From contig NZ_AFOY02000019.1 in NCBI RefSeq assembly GCF_000217955.3, positions 62,001 to 126,000 of the forward strand: a DNA stretch of 64,000 nucleotides. Reading direction: 5' to 3'. Below, in pieces: positions 25,202 to 33,649 of the stretch. The stretch is from Pseudomonas fluorescens HK44 (GTDB lineage: Bacteria; Pseudomonadota; Gammaproteobacteria; Pseudomonadales; Pseudomonadaceae). Numbering within the stretch: position 1 is the stretch's first letter; every line of letters starts with the position of its first letter. The notes beneath the pieces were generated by a model. That model was not told the origin of the DNA. It ran no database searches and saw nothing but the letters and a program-made list of their open reading frames with translations. The translations under genes were made by a program, and so were the position numbers.

Positions 25202-26413
25202 ATGCACAGGCGACAATTGCTCAACCTGTTATTGGCCAGCGCTACGCTGGTTTTACCCTTCGGCGTGTCGGCGACGCAGATCCGCAATGCACGGCTCTGG
25301 CGTACGGATGACAAGCTTCGCCTGGTACTCGATCTGAGCGGGCCGGTGCAGTACAAAACCTTCTCGTTGAGCGCGCCCGAGCGACTGATCATCGACTTGA
25401 GCGGCGCGCAGCTCAGCGGTGACTTCAGTCAGTTAGCGCTCACCAACACGGTGATTCGTTCGATCCGTTCAGGGCACTTCGGGCACGGCGATACGCGGGT
25501 CGTGCTCGACCTTATCGGTCCGGTGCGGCTCAACAGTTTTCAACTGCCACCGCAGGACGGGCAGGGCCATCGTCTGGTGCTCGACCTGCTCAACACCGTA
25601 CCCGTGCAGATCGCTGCCGCGGCACCTTTGGTCCAGCGTGAAACACCGGCTGACAAGGCTCACCCCAAGCGCGACATCATTGTCGTGGTCGACCCTGGCC
25701 ATGGCGGCAAGGACCCCGGTGCAATTGGCGCCAAAGGCGAGCGCGAGAAAGACGTGGTGCTGTCCATCGCACAATTGCTGGCCACGCGTTTAAAGCGCGA
25801 GAAAGGTTTCGATGTGAAATTGGTGCGCAACGACGACTTCTTCGTGCCGCTGCGCAAGCGTGTGGAGATCGCCCGTACGCACAAAGCCGATATGTTCATC
25901 TCGGTGCACGCAGACGCGGCGCCACGGCTCACGGCGTCTGGCGCTTCGGTTTACGCATTGTCCGAAGGGGGCGCGACCTCCGCCACGGCGCGCTTCATGG
26001 CGCAACGGGAAAACGGCGCGGACTTGCTGGGGGCGACCAGTCTGCTCAACTTGAAGGACAAGGATCCGATGCTCGCCGGGGTAATTCTCGACATGTCGAT
26101 GAACGCCACCATCGCCGCCAGTTTGCAGCTTGGCAGCACGGTACTTGGCAGCCTGGCGGGCATTACCACGTTGCATCAGAAGCGCGTGGAACAGGCTGGA
26201 TTTGCAGTGTTGAAGTCACCGGATGTGCCGTCGATCCTGGTCGAAACCGGCTTCATTTCCAACGCCCGCGACAGTCAGAGGCTGGTGACGGCGCGGCATC
26301 AAAAAGCGGTAGCCGACGGTCTTTTTGAAGGTTTGCAGCGCTATTTTCAGAAGAATCCGCCGCTGAACAGCTACATGGCCTGGCAGCAGTCGCAGCAAAA
26401 ATCGCGGGTCTAG
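25202..26413 (+). CDS. amiA: N-acetylmuramoyl-L-alanine amidase (AMIN + Amidase_3), Zur-linked
   Basis: A 403-residue exported enzyme. The N-terminus MHRRQLLNLLLASATLVLPF has twin Arg and a hydrophobic core, possibly a Tat signal, cut near GVSA. An AMIN domain follows (ATQIRNARLWRTDDKLRLVL and onward, residues 24-130). The Amidase_3 domain carries its zinc ligands and catalytic Glu: VVDPGHGGKDPGAIG, GEREKDVV, SVHADA and LVETGFISN. It cleaves the stem peptide from peptidoglycan. It needs zinc, and in P. aeruginosa a copy (PA5538) also sits beside folE2; the Zur-type site upstream suggests a low-zinc back-up amidase. Its stop overlaps the convergent gene's stop by 4 bp (CTAG). Confidence 0.88.
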   Translation: MHRRQLLNLLLASATLVLPFGVSATQIRNARLWRTDDKLRLVLDLSGPVQYKTFSLSAPERLIIDLSGAQLSGDFSQLALTNTVIRSIRSGHFGHGDTRVVLDLIGPVRLNSFQLPPQDGQGHRLVLDLLNTVPVQIAAAAPLVQRETPADKAHPKRDIIVVVDPGHGGKDPGAIGAKGEREKDVVLSIAQLLATRLKREKGFDVKLVRNDDFFVPLRKRVEIARTHKADMFISVHADAAPRLTASGASVYALSEGGATSATARFMAQRENGADLLGATSLLNLKDKDPMLAGVILDMSMNATIAASLQLGSTVLGSLAGITTLHQKRVEQAGFAVLKSPDVPSILVETGFISNARDSQRLVTARHQKAVADGLFEGLQRYFQKNPPLNSYMAWQQSQQKSRV

Positions 26414-26787
26414 CAGCCCGTCAGTCGGCTACAGGTGAACTTTCCGCTGGAGCCGCCAGAGCTGGAAAACCGATTGAGGGTGGTCCAGCCAACGCGGCGG
26501 CTGTAACCGACCCAGGCTTCGCCATCCGACGCCAAGCCGGTGAAGAACGTCAGTTGGCCATAACGGCTACTGGTCTGCGCCCAATAGCGTTTACCGCTCA
26601 CTTCAAATCCGCGCATGTAGGTCGTACTGCCCGCCGTGGCGACACTGTAAGCGTTGCCGTCGGGGTCCACGCAGGCCAGCAGATTGGCGCTGTGCGTGCA
26701 CTTCGCCAAGCTCGATGCCTGCGCGCAGGCGTCTGCCGCGACCAACAGCGAAAGGCTTAACAGCGTGCATTTCAAGGCGTTGTGCAT
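26410..26787 (-). CDS. Small secreted Cys-containing protein of the Zur island
   Basis: Start at ATG 26787, giving a signal peptide (MHNALKCTLLSLSLLVAADA, cut near ACAQA). The 125-residue precursor has four Cys in the mature part (AKC, LAC, FTC, TGC), likely two disulfides, and an aromatic/Gly-rich middle (YMRGFEVSGKRYWAQTSSRY). Longer starts up to 26844 would hide the signal. I do not recognise the family. It is divergent from cobW with a Zur-type palindrome (26867-26881) between them, so it is probably induced by zinc shortage. A periplasmic metal-related role is a guess. Confidence 0.65.
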   Translation of the reverse strand: MHNALKCTLLSLSLLVAADACAQASSLAKCTHSANLLACVDPDGNAYSVATAGSTTYMRGFEVSGKRYWAQTSSRYGQLTFFTGLASDGEAWVGYSRRVGWTTLNRFSSSGGSSGKFTCSRLTGC

Positions 26788-26866
26788 GGGTTTTCTCGAG
26801 GTGCGAATAGGCTCAAGCATTGCGCCCTTCGTCGTTGGGAGCAAGAGGGGATTGGTGCTCTTACGT

Positions 26867-26881
26867 TGTTATACTATAACA
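26867..26881. promoter_or_regulatory. Zur-type operator between secreted protein gene and cobW
   Basis: TGTTATACTATAACA is a perfect 7-bp-arm palindrome with one central base. It lies 43 bases before the cobW ATG and 79 bases before the divergent gene's ATG. Same core as the sites at 13689 and 25148. Confidence 0.85.
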
Positions 26882-26924
26882 TTAAAAAATCACCTGACCG
26901 GCCACTCCTGATGAGGAACACCTG

Positions 26925-28133
26925 ATGCCCAATCGTCTCCCCGTTACCGTGCTGTCCGGCTTTCTCGGCGCCGGCAAAAGCACGCTGCTCAACTACGTAC
27001 TGCGCAACCGCGAGAATCTGCGGGTCGCAGTGATCGTCAATGACATGAGTGAAATCAACATCGACGGCAGCGAAGTTCAGCGCGATGTCACCTTGAACCG
27101 CGCCGAAGAAAAACTCGTTGAGATGAGCAACGGCTGCATTTGCTGCACCCTACGCGAAGACCTGCTGGAAGAGGTCAGCAAACTGGCCAGGGACGGTCGC
27201 TTTGATTACCTGCTGATCGAGTCCACCGGTATTTCCGAACCTCTCCCTGTGGCGGAAACGTTCACCTTTCGCGACGAGGAAGGTCAAAGCCTGGCCGATA
27301 TCGCGCGGCTCGACACCATGGTCACCGTGGTCGACGGGATGAACTTTCTGCTCGATTATCAGGCCGCCGAAAGCCTCGCATCGCGGGGTGAAACCCTTGG
27401 TGAAGAAGACGAGCGTTCGATCACGGACTTGTTGATCGAGCAGATCGAATTCGCCGACGTGTTGCTGATCAGCAAGATCGATCTGATCAGCAGCGCCGAG
27501 CGCGAAGAGTTGATTGCGATCCTCAAACGGCTCAACATCCAGGCGCACATTATCCCGATGGTCATGGGCCAAGTGCCGCTGAAACAAATCCTCAACACTG
27601 GCCGCTTCGACTTTGAAAAAGCCTCTCAGGCGCCGGGCTGGCTGCAGGAATTGCGCGGCGAACATGTGGCGGAAACCACCGAGTACGGCATTGCTTCAAT
27701 GGCGTATCGGGCACGTCGACCGTTTCATCCGCAGCGCTTTTTCAGCTTCATCAGTCGACCGTGGGTGAATGGAAAACTGCTGCGCTCCAAGGGCTTTTTC
27801 TGGTTGGCCAGCAAGCACCAGGACGCCGGTAGTTGGTCCCAGGCCGGTGGTTTGATGCGTCATGGATTTGCCGGTCGCTGGTGGCGCTTTGTGCCGAAAG
27901 CACAGTGGCCACAGGATCAGGAAAGCACTGCAGCGATCATGGAAAACTGGACCGCCGCCACCGGTGATTGCCGTCAGGAACTGGTGTTCATCGGCCAGAA
28001 TATCGACTTTACCCAACTCACCGCACACCTCGATAACTGCTTGCTCAACGATGGCGAAATGTCCCTCGGCGTCGAAGGTTGGCGCCTGATGGCAGACCCG
28101 TTTGGTCCATGGCTCGAAGAGGAGGCGGCCTGA
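26925..28133 (+). CDS. COG0523 (CobW-like) GTP-dependent zinc metallochaperone, first copy
   Basis: A 402-residue G3E-family GTPase. Walker A is GFLGAGKSTLLNYVL near residue 12, the CxCC metal motif lies in GCICCTLREDLLEE (near 67), ESTGISEP is the Walker B-side motif, and SKIDL is the guanine-specificity loop. The C-terminal CobW_C domain has RPFHPQRFFSFI. COG0523 proteins under Zur (ZigA/ZagA-like) are thought to deliver zinc to enzymes during starvation. The Zur-type palindrome is 43 bases upstream. The stop TGA overlaps an ATG that begins a broken downstream gene. Confidence 0.92.
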   Translation: MPNRLPVTVLSGFLGAGKSTLLNYVLRNRENLRVAVIVNDMSEINIDGSEVQRDVTLNRAEEKLVEMSNGCICCTLREDLLEEVSKLARDGRFDYLLIESTGISEPLPVAETFTFRDEEGQSLADIARLDTMVTVVDGMNFLLDYQAAESLASRGETLGEEDERSITDLLIEQIEFADVLLISKIDLISSAEREELIAILKRLNIQAHIIPMVMGQVPLKQILNTGRFDFEKASQAPGWLQELRGEHVAETTEYGIASMAYRARRPFHPQRFFSFISRPWVNGKLLRSKGFFWLASKHQDAGSWSQAGGLMRHGFAGRWWRFVPKAQWPQDQESTAAIMENWTAATGDCRQELVFIGQNIDFTQLTAHLDNCLLNDGEMSLGVEGWRLMADPFGPWLEEEAA

Positions 28134-28266
28134 TGTTGGCACCGAGTCTGAAACGTGGCTCAGAGAGGACGCCATGAATCGTAAGAATCTGGTCAGAGCC
28201 GAGGCCGAGCCGCAACCCGCACCGGATGAGCGTCGACTGATCCTGACCCTCGACTGGCTCGGTTGA
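28133..28266 (+). pseudogene. Short remnant, probably of a DUF1826 gene
   Basis: An ATG at 28133 overlaps the cobW stop but runs only 14 codons (MLAPSLKRGSERTP). A second frame from ATG 28174, after GAGAGGAC, encodes 30 residues ending SPQPAPD-like PQPAPDERRLILTLDWLG. That ending resembles, from memory, the C-terminus of DUF1826 proteins, which commonly follow cobW in Zur operons. I infer an internal deletion that removed the body of the gene. The alternative is a genuine 30-residue peptide; the ribosome-binding site leaves this open. Confidence 0.45.
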
Positions 28267-28267
28267 A

Positions 28268-28624
28268 TCAAGGCGTGAGCCAAGCGCCCTGGCTTTGGCT
28301 TTCGCAATACGGCTTGAGGTACGCCGCGTCTGTGGCTACGCCGTAATAGTGAATATCCTGCCGGTAAGGCATATTGGCGACTTGAGCGTTGCTGCACACA
28401 CCGAAGGCACCGCTGGGGCATTGATCGAGGAATGCGACGTCGACCTTCTGCCCCGCGAGATTTGGCTGGCAGAAGCCGTCATGGAACATTTTTTCCGGGA
28501 TGTTGCGGTTTTGCTGACAGACTTTGACGTCGAGCCGCTCTGCCTGGCTGTGAACCACGCAGGCCTGGGCCAACGCCTCGCCCGAAGCGAAGGCTAACAG
28601 CAACGACAAGCCGATCAGTCGCAT
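28268..28624 (-). CDS. Small secreted Cys-rich protein next to second cobW
   Basis: Start at ATG 28624, preceded by GGGAGGAAAAG. The 118-residue precursor has a signal peptide (MRLIGLSLLLAFASGEALAQ) and six Cys in the mature part, probably three disulfides. Middle segments are KVCQQNRNIPEKMFHDGFCQ and DQCPSGAFGVCSNAQV. The family is not known to me. It is divergent from the second cobW with only 27 bases between starts, so one promoter must lie inside the other gene. No Zur palindrome is seen there. It may act in the periplasm. Confidence 0.65.
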   Translation of the reverse strand: MRLIGLSLLLAFASGEALAQACVVHSQAERLDVKVCQQNRNIPEKMFHDGFCQPNLAGQKVDVAFLDQCPSGAFGVCSNAQVANMPYRQDIHYYGVATDAAYLKPYCESQSQGAWLTP

Positions 28625-28651
28625 TCTTTTCCTCCCAAGAAACCGCCGAAC

Positions 28652-29623
28652 ATGTTGCAGAACATTCCTACTCACGTTATCGCCGGACCGTTAGGCGCCG
28701 GCAAGACCAGCCTGATCAAGCATCTGCTGACGCAGCGGCCGGCGAACGAGCGCTGGGCGGTGCTGATCAACGAATTTGGTCAGATCGGTCTCGACGCTGC
28801 GCTGCTGACCACGGGCGCCGATGGTATCGCACTGGGAGAAGTGGCTGGCGGCTGTTTGTGTTGCGTGAATGGCGCGCCGTTTCAGATTGGCCTCGGGCGG
28901 TTGCTGCGCAAATCACGGCCGGACCGCTTGTTTATCGAACCCTCGGGGCTGGGACACCCGGCGCAACTGCTCAAGCAATTAAGCGAAGCGCCGTGGCAGG
29001 GCGTGCTGGCGATTCAGCCAAGCGTTCTGGTGCTCGACGCTCAAGCACTGGCCGACGGAAAACCACTGCCAGAGGCGCAACAGCAAGCGCTACCGAGCGC
29101 GGGTCTGTTGCTGTTGAACAAGGCCGAGCACCTGAACGATGAAGATCGCCAGCGCATCACCGCGCAGTTGCCGGAATGCCCGCTGTATTGGACGCAGCAG
29201 GGCGCTCTGGCATTGAGTGATTTGCCGGGCGTGCGCAGTCGGGCGGTCGAGGGTGTGGATAACTTCAACGTGCCTAAAGGTCTGGCACAGATGCCGGCAG
29301 TCTGGACTGATCCGACGCAGCCGATTTGCCTGAGTCAGCAGCAGGAAGGTGGCTGGAGCATTGGTTGGCGTTGGCACCCGAGTCAGTCGTTCGAACTTTC
29401 TCGGGTCCAGGCTTGCCTGGCGGCTCTGGACTGGCGACGGGCCAAGCTGATTCTCCACAGCGCCGAGGGTTGGGTGTCGGCCAACTCGCTGGATAACGCT
29501 GCGCTGCGCTGGCAACCCAGTGAATGGCGTCAGGACTCGCGCATCGAGCTGATTTTCGACAAGCCGCAGGATGCCGAATCACTGCAGAGGAAACTTGCGA
29601 GTTGCCGGGTGAACCTGATTTAA
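28652..29623 (+). CDS. COG0523 (CobW-like) GTPase, second copy
   Basis: A 323-residue G3E GTPase. Walker A is AGPLGAGKTSLIKHL, the CxCC motif lies in GGCLCCVNGAPFQ, IEPSGLGHP takes the place of the ESTG motif, and NKAEH occupies the specificity loop. The C-terminal CobW_C part is short (WRWHPSQSFELSRV). It shares little beyond the motifs with the first copy, so it belongs to another COG0523 subgroup. It is the last gene of the zinc island. It may be read through from the cobW promoter, but an opposite-strand gene lies between. Confidence 0.88.
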   Translation: MLQNIPTHVIAGPLGAGKTSLIKHLLTQRPANERWAVLINEFGQIGLDAALLTTGADGIALGEVAGGCLCCVNGAPFQIGLGRLLRKSRPDRLFIEPSGLGHPAQLLKQLSEAPWQGVLAIQPSVLVLDAQALADGKPLPEAQQQALPSAGLLLLNKAEHLNDEDRQRITAQLPECPLYWTQQGALALSDLPGVRSRAVEGVDNFNVPKGLAQMPAVWTDPTQPICLSQQQEGGWSIGWRWHPSQSFELSRVQACLAALDWRRAKLILHSAEGWVSANSLDNAALRWQPSEWRQDSRIELIFDKPQDAESLQRKLASCRVNLI

Positions 29624-29636
29624 CGCGGTTCAGGGC

Positions 29637-30035
29637 TCAGTGACGCAGCTTGTTGTGGTCCTGGCGCCATTGACTCAGCTCGATCACCTCGGCGCTGGGC
29701 AGCACAGGTTTCTCGTCGAGCGGCATCGGGTAGGGGGCCAATTCGATCTGCGCACTGTGGGCACCAAATTGGGTGATGGTGCCCATGTGACGTGTTTCGC
29801 CAGTCACGGTGAACTCAAAGTTATACACACGGGCCAGACGTCGCCGCCCGTTGGCGTCCTTCACGAAGCCGATTTTTTTCAACGCCACATTGCCGTCGAG
29901 CAATTCGATGTCGAGTTTGGCGCAATGCCGCTTGACCCGTTCCAGAGCCCGCTCGCGCAAGCCATGGTTGTGCCACAGCCAGGCTGCACCGGTCGCCAGC
30001 AGCATCAGCACAAAGATATTTCCAAGGGTCAGCAT
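29637..30035 (-). CDS. DUF3301 family membrane-anchored protein
   Basis: A 132-residue protein with one N-terminal membrane helix (GNIFVLMLLATGAAWLWHNH) and a soluble part with the DUF3301 block RALERVKRHCAKLDIELLDGNVALK and RVYNFEFTVTGETRHMG. Family function is unknown. The gene is convergent with the second cobW (13-base gap) and divergent from pdxY. Confidence 0.82.
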   Translation of the reverse strand: MLTLGNIFVLMLLATGAAWLWHNHGLRERALERVKRHCAKLDIELLDGNVALKKIGFVKDANGRRRLARVYNFEFTVTGETRHMGTITQFGAHSAQIELAPYPMPLDEKPVLPSAEVIELSQWRQDHNKLRH

Positions 30036-30150
30036 GAACAGAGCTCCAACGAATTAGTATCAGCTTAACTGTGTCTCTGGTCTGTCGTACAGGCCGCGAT
30101 TAGTCGCATACTGCGCGGCTCGAATTTCAATCGGTTTACGGATATCCCGC

Positions 30151-31023
30151 ATGAAACGTACTCCCCATCTGCTCGCCATCCAGTCCCACGTGGTTTTCGG
30201 TCACGCCGGCAACAGCGCCGCGGTTTTCCCGATGCAGCGGGTCGGGGTGAACGTCTGGCCGCTTAACACCGTGCAGTTCTCCAACCACACTCAATACGGC
30301 CAGTGGGCCGGTGAAGTGCTGGCGCCGCAGCAGATTCCCGAGCTGGTGGAAGGGATTGCGGCGATTGGCGAGCTGGGCAACTGCGACGCCGTACTGTCCG
30401 GTTATCTGGGCAGTGCCGCTCAAGGGCGGGCGATCCTCAGCGGCGTGGCACGAATCAAGGCGATCAATCCCGGCGCCTTGTACCTGTGCGACCCGGTGAT
30501 GGGGCATGTGGAGAAAGGCTGCATCGTACCGGCTGAAGTCAGCGACTTCCTGCTGGATGAAGCGGCGGCGGTGGCGGATTTCATGTGCCCCAATCAGTTG
30601 GAACTGGACAGTTTCTCCGGTCGCAAGCCGCAGTCATTGTTCGATTGCCTGGCGATGGCTCGTGCGCTGCTGGCGCGTGGCCCGAAGGCGGTGCTGGTCA
30701 AGCATCTGGACTATCCTGGCAAGTTGCCGGACAGCTTCGAGATGTTGCTGGTGACGGCCGAAGGCAGTTGGCATCTGCGTCGTCCATTGCTGGCGTTTCC
30801 ACGTCAGCCGGTGGGCGTGGGCGACCTGACGTCGGGCCTGTTCCTGGCGCGGGTGTTGTTGGGTGACAGCCTGGTCGCGGCCTTTGAGTTTGCGGCGTCC
30901 GCAGTGCATGAGGTGCTGCTGGAAACCCAGGCCAGCGCAAGCTATGAGCTGGAACTGGTGCGTGCCCAGGACCGTATTGCCCATCCTCGGGTGAAGTTCG
31001 AGGCGACGGCGATCAGTTTGTAA
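30151..31023 (+). CDS. pdxY: Pyridoxal kinase PdxY
   Basis: A 290-residue ribokinase-fold kinase. LAIQSHVVFGHAGNSAAVFP is the N-terminal pyridoxal-kinase motif, CDPVMGHVEKG the substrate-side motif and GVGDLTSGLFLARVL the anion-hole/catalytic-Asp motif. It phosphorylates pyridoxal in vitamin B6 salvage. It stands alone, 127 bases after the divergent DUF3301 start. A degenerate REP pair lies just downstream. Confidence 0.93.
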   Translation: MKRTPHLLAIQSHVVFGHAGNSAAVFPMQRVGVNVWPLNTVQFSNHTQYGQWAGEVLAPQQIPELVEGIAAIGELGNCDAVLSGYLGSAAQGRAILSGVARIKAINPGALYLCDPVMGHVEKGCIVPAEVSDFLLDEAAAVADFMCPNQLELDSFSGRKPQSLFDCLAMARALLARGPKAVLVKHLDYPGKLPDSFEMLLVTAEGSWHLRRPLLAFPRQPVGVGDLTSGLFLARVLLGDSLVAAFEFAASAVHEVLLETQASASYELELVRAQDRIAHPRVKFEATAISL

Positions 31024-31040
31024 CGTCGTCGCGGCGGAAA

Positions 31041-31114
31041 AGATTGCAGCCTGCGCCAATTCCAGGACTCGGAAACAATCCGATCGGCGTAGGAGTTGCC
31101 GAAGGCTGCGATCT
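31041..31114. repeat. Degenerate REPIN-like inverted repeat
   Basis: AGATTGCAGCCT at 31041-31052 and AGGCTGCGATCT at 31103-31114 are inverted copies with one mismatch, of the AGATCGCAGCCT type scattered in Pseudomonas genomes. It lies between pdxY and the thioesterase gene. Confidence 0.55.
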
Positions 31115-31122
31115 GCGCGGTG

Positions 31123-31605
31123 TCAGGCGTCAGCCTTGATTTCGCGATAACGCTGATCCAGTTCCTGACGAATCTGCCGACGCTGTTTGGCTTGGGCGTA
31201 TCGGCGTTTATCTTCGCTGTTCTGCGGTTGCAACGGTGGGACAGCCGCCGGCTTACGCTGATCGTCGACCGCGACCATGGTGAAGAAGCAGCTATTGGTG
31301 TGACGCACCGAGCGCTCGCGGATGTTCTCGGTCACCACCTTGATGCCGACCTCCATCGAGGTATTGCCGGTGTAGTTGACCGAGGCCAGAAAGGTCACCA
31401 GCTCACCGACATGGATCGGTTCGCGAAAGATCACCTGATCCACCGACAGGGTTACCACGTAGCGCCCGGCATAACGGCTGGCGCAGGCATAGGCGACTTC
31501 GTCGAGGTATTTGAGCAGGGTGCCGCCGTGGACATTGCCAGAGAAGTTGGCCATGTCGGGGGTCATCAATACCGTCATCGACAGCTGGGCGTTTCCGGGT
31601 TCCAT
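31123..31605 (-). CDS. Hotdog-fold acyl-CoA thioesterase
   Basis: A 160-residue protein with the YciA/BACH-type hotdog core: MTPDMANFSGNVHGGTLLKY, then DEVAYACASRYAGRYVVTLS and IHVGELVTFLASV. The Asn/His and Asp/Glu positions expected at the active site are present (NFSGNVHGG, DEV). The C-terminal tail is charged and helical (RRQIRQELDQRYREIK). It hydrolyses acyl-CoA thioesters in the cytoplasm; chain preference cannot be told. The 259 bases upstream to the antiporter gene contain no gene. Confidence 0.88.
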   Translation of the reverse strand: MEPGNAQLSMTVLMTPDMANFSGNVHGGTLLKYLDEVAYACASRYAGRYVVTLSVDQVIFREPIHVGELVTFLASVNYTGNTSMEVGIKVVTENIRERSVRHTNSCFFTMVAVDDQRKPAAVPPLQPQNSEDKRRYAQAKQRRQIRQELDQRYREIKADA

Positions 31606-31864
31606 AGCACACTACTCACGGTTCAGGGCTGGGATTACGGGAGCACCTCTGTGGGTGCCTGGCTGGTTTTTCAAAACCACCGTTAACGGGACGCCACGCC
31701 GATGATGGCCGTCACGCCCGAATCGATCTGTTTCTATATATTGCACCGCCTTTGCGCCCGAAGTCGCGGTGTTACCCTTCAAAAGCCCACCTCAAGGGCC
31801 CTTTCATCCGATCTGGTAACCGCCCAACGACGTCAGCACACTCAGCCGCCAAGGAGCCCTCGCC

Positions 31865-33628
31865 ATGCATGCCATCAGTTTTATTCAGGATCTGGCAGTG
31901 ATCATGCTGGTTGCGGGTGTGGTGACCATTGTTTTTCATCGGCTCAAACAGCCGGTCGTCCTGGGCTACATCGTTGCCGGTTTCATCATTGGCCCGCACA
32001 CCCCGCCATTCGGGTTGATCCACGACGAGCAAACCATCAAGACCCTTGCCGAACTCGGAGTGATTTTCCTGATGTTCTGCCTGGGCCTGGAGTTCAGCCT
32101 GCGCAAGCTGTTCAAGGTCGGTGCCACGGCGTTTATCGCGGCGTTCCTGGAAATCGTGCTGATGATCTGGATCGGCTACGAAATCGGCCGTTGGTTTGAC
32201 TGGGGCACCATGGATTCGCTGTTCCTCGGCGCGATCCTGGCGATTTCCTCGACCACCATCATCGTCAAGGCCCTCAATGACCTGAAGATGAAGAACCAGC
32301 GCTTTGCCCAACTGATCTTTGGTGTGTTGATCGTCGAAGACATCCTCGGCATCGGCATCATTGCCTTGCTTTCGAGTATCGCCGTCAGCGGTACCGTGAG
32401 CTCTGGCGAGGTGTTTTCCACGGTCGGCAAACTCTCGCTGTTCATGATCGTTGCACTGGTGATCGGCATCCTGCTGGTGCCGCGCTTGTTGGCTTATGTG
32501 GCTAAGTTCGACAGCAACGAAATGCTGCTGATAACCGTGCTTGGCCTGTGTTTTGGCTTTTGCCTGCTGGTGGTCAAGCTTGGATACAGCATGGTGCTCG
32601 GGGCGTTTCTGATCGGTGCGATCATGGCTGAATCTCGGCAACTGATGAAAGTTGAACGCCTGATCGAGCCGGTTCGCGACATGTTCAGCGCCATATTTTT
32701 TGTCGCCATTGGCCTGATGATCGATCCGCAGATTCTTCTTCAGTATGCCTGGCCGATTGCAGTGATCACCGTCGCTGTGGTGCTTGGCAAGATGCTCTCT
32801 TGTGGCCTTGGAGCGTTTATCGCCGGCAATGACGGCCGCAACTCACTGCGCGTCGGCATGGGCCTGTCGCAGATTGGCGAATTCTCTTTCATCATCGCGG
32901 CGCTGGGCATGACCTTGCAGGTCACCAGCGATTTCCTTTATCCGGTGGCGGTCGCTGTTTCGGCCATCACCACTTTGCTGACGCCGTACCTGATCCGTGC
33001 CGCCGATCCGCTTTCACTGAAGCTGGCTGCGGTTATCCCGCAGCGTTTTGGCCGCGTGTTGGGGATGTATGGGGAGTGGCTGCGCAGCATTCAACCGCAG
33101 GGCGAGGGTGCGCTGCTGGCGTCGATGATTCGGCGGATTCTGTTGCAGGTCGGGGTCAATCTGGCGCTGGTGGTGGCAATCTTCTTTTCGGGGAGTTTTT
33201 TTGCCGAGCGGATTTCCAGCTATCTGCATGTCTGGATCAATGATCCGAGCTGGCAGAAGGCGCTGATCTGGGGCGGGGCATTGCTGCTGTCGCTGCCGTT
33301 CCTGATTGCCGCTTATCGCAAGCTGAAGGCGCTCTCGATGCTGCTGGCGGAAATGGGCGTGAAATCGGAAATGGCCGGCCGCCACACGCAGCGAGTGCGT
33401 CGGGTGATCGCCGAAGTGATCCCGATTCTCTCGCTGCTGGTGATTTTCCTGCTGCTGGCAGCCTTGTCGGCCAGTATCTTGCCGACCAACAAGTTGCTGG
33501 TGCTGATTGCCGTCGTGACCGCCGCAGTGGCGGCCCTGCTCTGGCGCTGGTTCATCCGCGTGCACACGCGGATGCAGATCGCCCTGCTGGAAACCCTGGA
33601 CAATCACAAGGACTCGTCCGGGCATTGA
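31865..33628 (+). CDS. CPA2-family monovalent cation:proton antiporter without RCK domain
   Basis: A 587-residue membrane protein. The first 380 residues are a Na_H_Exchanger domain: RLKQPVVLGYIVAGFIIGPH, LGVIFLMFCLGLEFSLRKL, LAISSTTIIVKALND and LVVKLGYSMVLGAFLIGAIMAES. KefB/RosB relatives usually carry a cytoplasmic TrkA-N domain after this. Here the C-terminus instead has about four more hydrophobic segments (near 425-447, 465-487, 520-543 and 546-566) and a short tail. It probably exchanges K+ or Na+ for protons. Confidence 0.87.
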   Translation: MHAISFIQDLAVIMLVAGVVTIVFHRLKQPVVLGYIVAGFIIGPHTPPFGLIHDEQTIKTLAELGVIFLMFCLGLEFSLRKLFKVGATAFIAAFLEIVLMIWIGYEIGRWFDWGTMDSLFLGAILAISSTTIIVKALNDLKMKNQRFAQLIFGVLIVEDILGIGIIALLSSIAVSGTVSSGEVFSTVGKLSLFMIVALVIGILLVPRLLAYVAKFDSNEMLLITVLGLCFGFCLLVVKLGYSMVLGAFLIGAIMAESRQLMKVERLIEPVRDMFSAIFFVAIGLMIDPQILLQYAWPIAVITVAVVLGKMLSCGLGAFIAGNDGRNSLRVGMGLSQIGEFSFIIAALGMTLQVTSDFLYPVAVAVSAITTLLTPYLIRAADPLSLKLAAVIPQRFGRVLGMYGEWLRSIQPQGEGALLASMIRRILLQVGVNLALVVAIFFSGSFFAERISSYLHVWINDPSWQKALIWGGALLLSLPFLIAAYRKLKALSMLLAEMGVKSEMAGRHTQRVRRVIAEVIPILSLLVIFLLLAALSASILPTNKLLVLIAVVTAAVAALLWRWFIRVHTRMQIALLETLDNHKDSSGH

Positions 33629-33649
33629 CCCCGCGGAGCGTCAGGCAGA

